Position numbers and translations under genes: made by a program. Below are positions 63,965 through 64,000 of a stretch of 64,000 bases of DNA, in pieces. This DNA is from Mitsuaria sp. WAJ17 (GTDB lineage Bacteria; Pseudomonadota; Gammaproteobacteria; Burkholderiales; Burkholderiaceae_C). The stretch spans positions 62,001 to 126,000 of the forward strand of contig NZ_JACJUG010000003.1 in the NCBI RefSeq assembly GCF_014174515.1. Reading direction: 5' to 3'. Position 1 is the stretch's first letter. Each line of letters begins with the position of its first letter. The notes beneath the pieces were generated by a model. The model worked only from the letters and a program-made list of their open reading frames with translations. It did not search any database and was not told the origin of the DNA.

Positions 63965-64000
63965 TTGAAGATTCTTGTCACCGGCGCTGCCGGCTTCATC
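63965..64000 (+). CDS. NAD-dependent epimerase/dehydratase (N-terminal fragment at window edge)
   Basis: The window ends 12 codons into a gene. A TTG start is preceded by GAGG six bases away and is followed by KILVTGAAGFI, the classic glycine-rich NAD(P) binding start of extended short-chain dehydrogenases such as UDP-glucose 4-epimerase or UDP-glucuronate epimerase. It would fit as another nucleotide-sugar enzyme of the polysaccharide locus. The rest is outside the window. Confidence 0.75.
   Translation, partial: MKILVTGAAGFI

Overview
The window is a high-GC chromosomal segment from a betaproteobacterium of the order Burkholderiales, probably near the Comamonadaceae / Rubrivivax-Roseateles-Leptothrix group. 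The evidence is the conserved order lepA-lepB-DUF4845-rnc-era-recO-pdxJ-acpS-nagZ, the divergent rne/rluC pair, a DUF971 gene just before ubiE, a Bug-family solute-binding gene, and an exopolysaccharide locus carrying exosortase B. No tRNA, rRNA, CRISPR array, insertion sequence or phage gene was recognised. All statements rest on reading the sequence; no database search was possible.

Layout. 1-503: structured leader without a gene, holding a palindrome and a possible small RNA that ends in a strong terminator. 504-9066: housekeeping run on the + strand (translation factor, signal peptidase, RNase III, Era, RecO, PdxJ, AcpS, NagZ). 9121-15182: minus strand, with an exported protein of unknown function, a POT transporter and RNase E, whose tail carries a long Arg-Gly-Glu repeat. 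15869-19250: rluC, a HAD phosphatase, a Rieske protein and an S49 peptidase in one operon. 19317-22818: a PEP-CTERM surface protein, a ChaN/Tiki-like exported protein and an aldehyde dehydrogenase. 22962-25720: an iron module (DUF2325 protein, HemP, Fur-box-like palindrome, bacterioferritin, Bfd). 25831-30430: a five-gene envelope operon (TPR-like exported protein, ABC ATPase, FtsX-type permease, LolA-like protein, outer-membrane barrel). 30644-31460: two low-complexity exported proteins, one with His/Met/Asp repeats. 31668-36348: gamma-glutamyltransferase family protein, MFS exporter, GNAT enzyme, glycerophosphodiesterase. 36708-40610: a 1300-residue FAD/Fe-S oxidoreductase. 40892-41902: a Bug receptor gene broken by one in-frame TAG. 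42099-44197: HIT protein, a possible sRNA, DUF971 protein, UbiE.

44489-64000 is an exopolysaccharide locus: epsD-epsE-epsF-epsG-xrtB-epsI (assembly, export, chain length, exosortase B), gmd-fcl (GDP-L-fucose), a Wzx-like flippase, a Wzy-like polymerase, five glycosyltransferases, a clan GH-A hydrolase, an acyltransferase, a WecG/TagA-type transferase and the start of an epimerase. The genes fit a Wzx/Wzy-dependent, fucose-containing polysaccharide. Most junctions overlap by 1-20 bases, so the locus is probably one long transcript.

The best candidates for new biology are the ABC/LolA-like/barrel operon, the exosortase B locus whose substrate is unknown, two intergenic RNA candidates (about 0.33 and 42.72 kb), and a short GGGGTCAGGTCTTGC element scattered at gene borders.
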